A DNA stretch of 64,000 bases, from contig NC_018396.1 of assembly GCF_000208865.1 (NCBI RefSeq), positions 6,194,514 to 6,258,513 on the forward strand, in the 5' to 3' direction. Source of the stretch: Neospora caninum Liverpool (taxonomy: Eukaryota > Apicomplexa > Conoidasida > Eucoccidiorida > Sarcocystidae). The translations under genes were made by a program, and so were the position numbers. The notes under the pieces were generated by a model. The model worked only from the letters and a program-made list of their open reading frames with translations, had not been told where the DNA came from and made no database searches. Shown in pieces: positions 60,038-64,000 of the stretch (its first letter is position 1; every line of letters begins with the position of its first letter).

Positions 60038-63000
60038 TGTGGCAACCCGCAGGAAGAGAAACTGCGCGCAAAAAGGCGCGAGGGAGGGAACGACGTGAGG
60101 TCCTGGGTCGGGGGCAGGCAGCCAGATCGGGACTGCCGTTCCGCGGAGACGGAAAAACAGCGGAAAAAGAAAGGAGCAGAGACACACTTTGGACACGGAA
60201 GAGACGGGAGCTAGAATTCGCGCGATTCGCAGTTTTGTCGTCGGCAAACAAGAAGAGGACGGATGTGGTGAATACACAGGCGGACACACTCGAAAAGAAA
60301 AAGGACGAAAAGTGGGTAACAAAGCGAGGCGCGAGGCAGGGTCAGAAACAGACGACGTGTGCCTACGGCGCACCTCCGGAGAAAGACAGGAGAGAAAGGG
60401 GGAAAGTCGGAGGGGAGTATACAGAGGCGCGGCACACACCTACAGAAAATGGAACAGAAAAAAAAGACCTCAACGAGAGAAAACACGCAAGACACAAATC
60501 CTACTCCTTTTCCACTTGGCTCTGTCTTCCTCGTGAACGCGCTGCGCTCTCTCTCTCTGCTGCATCTCCCTTTTCCCACCTTTTTTACGCAAGAGCTTTC
60601 AAAACACACGGAGCAAAGGCCCTCCCGCTAGATCCACGCACCCACGCGCGCTGAATATGCCCCGTCACATCTGTGTGTTTCTGTGTTTATGTGTTTCGGG
60701 TCCAAAGGAGCGCCTCGTGCAGTAAAAGCGAGACGCGAAACCGAAGTGGGTACGCCGCTTCTTCTCTCGGTCTCGGTTCAAACACAAAGGGAATCTTGAT
60801 GTGTCCCTTGCGCGGTTCTATGCACAAAGACACGCGAAAAAGGGAAAACGGCCCAGTTGCAATCACCTTTCCTCCCCCTTTCACCCCGCACACTTCCGCC
60901 ACCACGTGCGCTGTGTGTGCGCCTACCCAGTCGGCGATTTCGGTGGAAAATTCCGGAAAAGCGAACACGCAAAAATGAGTGACCGCTCGCCGCACCGACG
61001 GAATCGCCAGGTGACCCGACGGCACGTCGCCGACGCGGGTGTAGAGGAAGTCTCCGAATATAAGCCGAGGCGTCGCACAGTGAAGCGGGCAAACGAATTT
61101 CTGTCATCACACGCCAGGCTCGTCCAGGTTCATGTTGTTCTCTAGATATAGTAGGGGAGCTTCAACACTGCATCGGATCACGGTAACGAGGGCCAAGCTA
61201 GCTTGCGAGATATCCTGCGTGGCTTTCCATAGCAAGAGCGTCGTAGTTGGGCTGGTGGCTGACGACAAAATGCATTAGGGTGTGAGAGATGGTCTAATTT
61301 TTACCTGGAACTACACAGAACCGGGCACTAGACGTGCCTTACTTTGTAGCCCTAGGGAGTGACAAACCGAAAACTAAAGCACCGTGCGAGTACGGGGCTT
61401 CTAACGCCTCTAGTTGTTTAGGGGGTGGTTATGGCGTATCAGAGACAGCCGGAGGCAGGTTTAAAACGTATGTCAGATAGCGACGAAAACCAACTGAAGC
61501 GCGAAGCACCCTGGAGTGCGAGTACATCCCGTAGATATACTATCTGCACATAGATACCATTTGATCCCGCCTCAGTTCGTTCGTTTGCAGTGAGTTTCTC
61601 CTTGCGAAAGTTGGTACGGGGAGGCAGAGCAACTTTAGGCGCGGTATCTATACCTGCAGGGTTACTAGAACCCTTTAAATGAAAGTAAAAGCTCCTTACG
61701 ACAGCTAAAAATGCTGGATTTCAATATCCTACCGGTCTTCATGTTTGCTTGGAAGCTGTACTCATTAACACTGTTGTTTAGTATAAGTAGAACACCAATC
61801 CGGTAGTAAAGTACTAGATAGTAGCTTTACCGCAGTCGACTCCGCTGATTGGACCGGAATGCTTACCGCTTGTCGGATAGTGATGTCAAACACCAACGGC
61901 GCTTCGATTCGTTGAATGCCCGCCACCGAGAGTGACAATTTTTCCTCGGAATGGATGCTACCGCACACTTCCACTGTCCTCATGTTGCTCGGGGTGTCTC
62001 ATGATGGCAAGACACTTCAACAAAAACGGCGGTCCCCTCCCATGGATCTGCAGTTCCCCCACAGCTTCGCCGACACTTCAGGAAGCAGGAAAGGTAAAAG
62101 CCCACCTGCGGCTGCGCCTCCACTGAAAAAGCAGGTGCAATGGCATCTCAGTCACATTAGCAACTGACACACAACCTCCCGGAGGTTTTGAGCTCAACCA
62201 CCACGGCCCCCTCGGGTCAGTTGGTCATAGAGCCCTCTCGATATCCACGCGCGTTGGACTCGAACGGTGGAAACAAACATAAGTTCTTTGGTGCGTTTGT
62301 GTGCACTGGCAAGTCGGCGCCACCGGCGGAAACTCCACGACCTCGATTCCGAGGGGCGAGGTGTAGCGTTTGGAGACAGACACTTTACGGGTGAGATGAG
62401 CGCTCGCGAAAGAAAGCCTTTGGGCACTCCAGGGAATTTCTGGAGCGGCGAAAACGTAACGTGCGCAGTTGACATACGAAAAAGGCCAATCTATAATTCT
62501 CGCGGTGGGCTGCATCTCTATCGTAGGTTCCCTACTTTGGGCAGACCACATGACGACTGCCGGTCTAGAAGTTGAGACGCGTGCATCCTTTTCAGCTATG
62601 ACAGCTAGGATTGCAGCGAGTTCCTCGAACGATCCGGGGCTCTGAGAGAGCCGTGATCCGCGACGTCCCCGCCGCACGTCGCATCCCTTGCTCTCGAAAG
62701 GACTTCCTGCTGTATATGCTCCCCGATATGCTCGCCCTTCCAGGAATTTAAAATGGATAAAGGGAGAATCCAGATTTAGCTACAGAGGCAGAGCAAGAGA
62801 TAGCTATACAGAGGTAGAGCAAGAGATAGCTATACAGAGGCAGATAGAGGTACACAGATAACAAGATGTCTCTATATCTGTGTAGCGGCAGAAAAAACGT
62901 GAAGAATAGAAAATGGATGTGAAGCGAACGATGCGAAAGGGGGGCAGCCAAATGAGAGGGTGGAAACTCGGCGGAACGGAGGGAGTCTCCTTTGAAGCCA

Positions 63001-63741
63001 GGAGCAGAGACAGACAAGGTTTTTCTTGGGAGGAACCCTTCTTTGAAAAAAAGGCAGCTAACCAAAATAGTGCTGCAACGCAGCAGCCACGGACAGCGGA
63101 GCCAAATCATCCGAATCGGTGTCCCTGCTAGGAGGCGAATGGTGGACCTCCACGGCAGAGATGGCAGAAAGCGGAACGGACGGAATTGCTGATGAAAGAA
63201 CAAAACGAACGGAAGAAGAAGAGACAAAGGAAGCGAAAAGTTGAGACATCGCCAGCGATGCACAGGAGACCTGGAACAGCACCTGTTCGCTCTTTCTCAC
63301 AGACAGAGCCTAGAACACACCGACAGCGACACACTCTCGGGTGCCCCTTTTTCGCTTCTAACTTCGCTGCGGGGTCGGTCCACTTGACAGGCCGCGAGGC
63401 CTTTGAGTGTTCAAATCTTGTGTTTCTCAAGGAGCGTCGCCGGCAGACCGAAGCGGCTGTCTGCTTCCTTCGGCGCGTCGCCTCTTCTCTAACTTCGCTG
63501 CCTGCTGGGCAGCGGGAAACACTATTGAACACGTTTCCCCTCTCCTCGTGGATGTGCGCCTTCTCGCCTTGTAAGGGGGACTCTGACACAAACCGCAGAG
63601 CCCACCGGTGCTTCTGCCGCTCAGCAGCTGCGTTCGGATCAAGCAGCCGTATGAAAGAGATGCGGAGCTTCGGCGAAATCGCGAATGTGCACCAAACCCA
63701 GCTGCGGCTTTCCGGCGGCTCTACAGGCGCTGCCGCGCACC
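60038..63741. other. 3.7 kb intergenic region between SAR1 and ferredoxin
   Basis: Upstream of the SAR1 start and downstream of the ferredoxin stop. From 60038 to about 61140 it resembles the surrounding purine/pyrimidine-skewed intergenic DNA. From about 61140 to 62100 composition becomes more even, with dense stops and no coding frame. From 62100 to 62680 there are frames of 100-150 codons with no recognisable motif. A 26-bp repeat follows at 62781. Confidence 0.55.
62781..62850. repeat. 26-bp tandem repeat, two and a half copies
   Basis: Units start at 62781, 62807 and 62833 (partial); core GAGCAAGAGATAGCTATACA. Confidence 0.9.
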
Positions 63742-63999
<258 letters not shown>

Positions 64000-64000
64000 A

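Noticed and set aside
62225..62677. 150-codon minus-strand frame
   Set aside because: Lacks an ATG start, matches nothing I recognise and has no splice context; kept only as part of the atypical segment finding.

Overview
The window looks like nuclear DNA of a coccidian apicomplexan of the Sarcocystidae (Toxoplasma, Neospora or Hammondia type). The reasons are moderately GC-rich sequence, many short exons separated by introns of about 300-700 bp with GTRAG donors and pyrimidine-rich YAG acceptors, long Ser/Pro/charged low-complexity stretches inside otherwise conserved proteins, abundant (AT)n, (ATGT)n and GCATGC sequence, and an apicoplast-type ferredoxin. I cannot assign the genus from sequence alone. 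All gene models were built by hand from reading frame, splice-site consensus and intron phase; apart from the unresolved spots named below, the phases agree across each gene.

Layout, left to right. (1) Minus strand, 1-10923: 5' and central part of a very large nucleotidyltransferase (non-canonical poly(A) polymerase / PAP-OAS1 type); its 3' end lies beyond the left edge. (2) Gene-poor head-to-head interval, 10924-16573. (3) Plus, 16574-20570: five-exon multi-pass membrane protein carrying all four PrsW-type intramembrane protease motifs. (4) Minus, 22041-27190: about ten-exon unrecognised protein with one likely membrane segment. (5) Plus, 28701-37621: eight-exon DEAH/RHA helicase homologue (1,867 aa) whose Walker A, DEAH, SAT, motif V and motif VI sequences are all degenerate while the C-terminal HA2/OB half is well kept: a pseudo-helicase. 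(6) Minus, 39840-54336: CAND1, the cullin exchange factor, in at least 21 exons, including a probable GC-AG intron. (7) Minus, 57442-60037: complete seven-exon SAR1 COPII GTPase (192 aa). (8) Minus, 63742-63938: last exon of apicoplast [2Fe-2S] ferredoxin, running off the right edge.

The genes do not form an operon or obvious pathway. They cover RNA 3'-end metabolism, RNA helicase-like scaffolding, ubiquitin-ligase exchange, ER export, membrane proteolysis and apicoplast redox. The most interesting objects are the dead-looking DEAH protein, the PrsW-like protein, and the nucleotidyltransferase with Cys-rich inserts and a tail of more than 2,500 residues. Non-genic sequence is dominated by microsatellites and a few minisatellites, one of which (44181-44298) repeats a heptamer resembling a known Toxoplasma promoter element inside a CAND1 intron.
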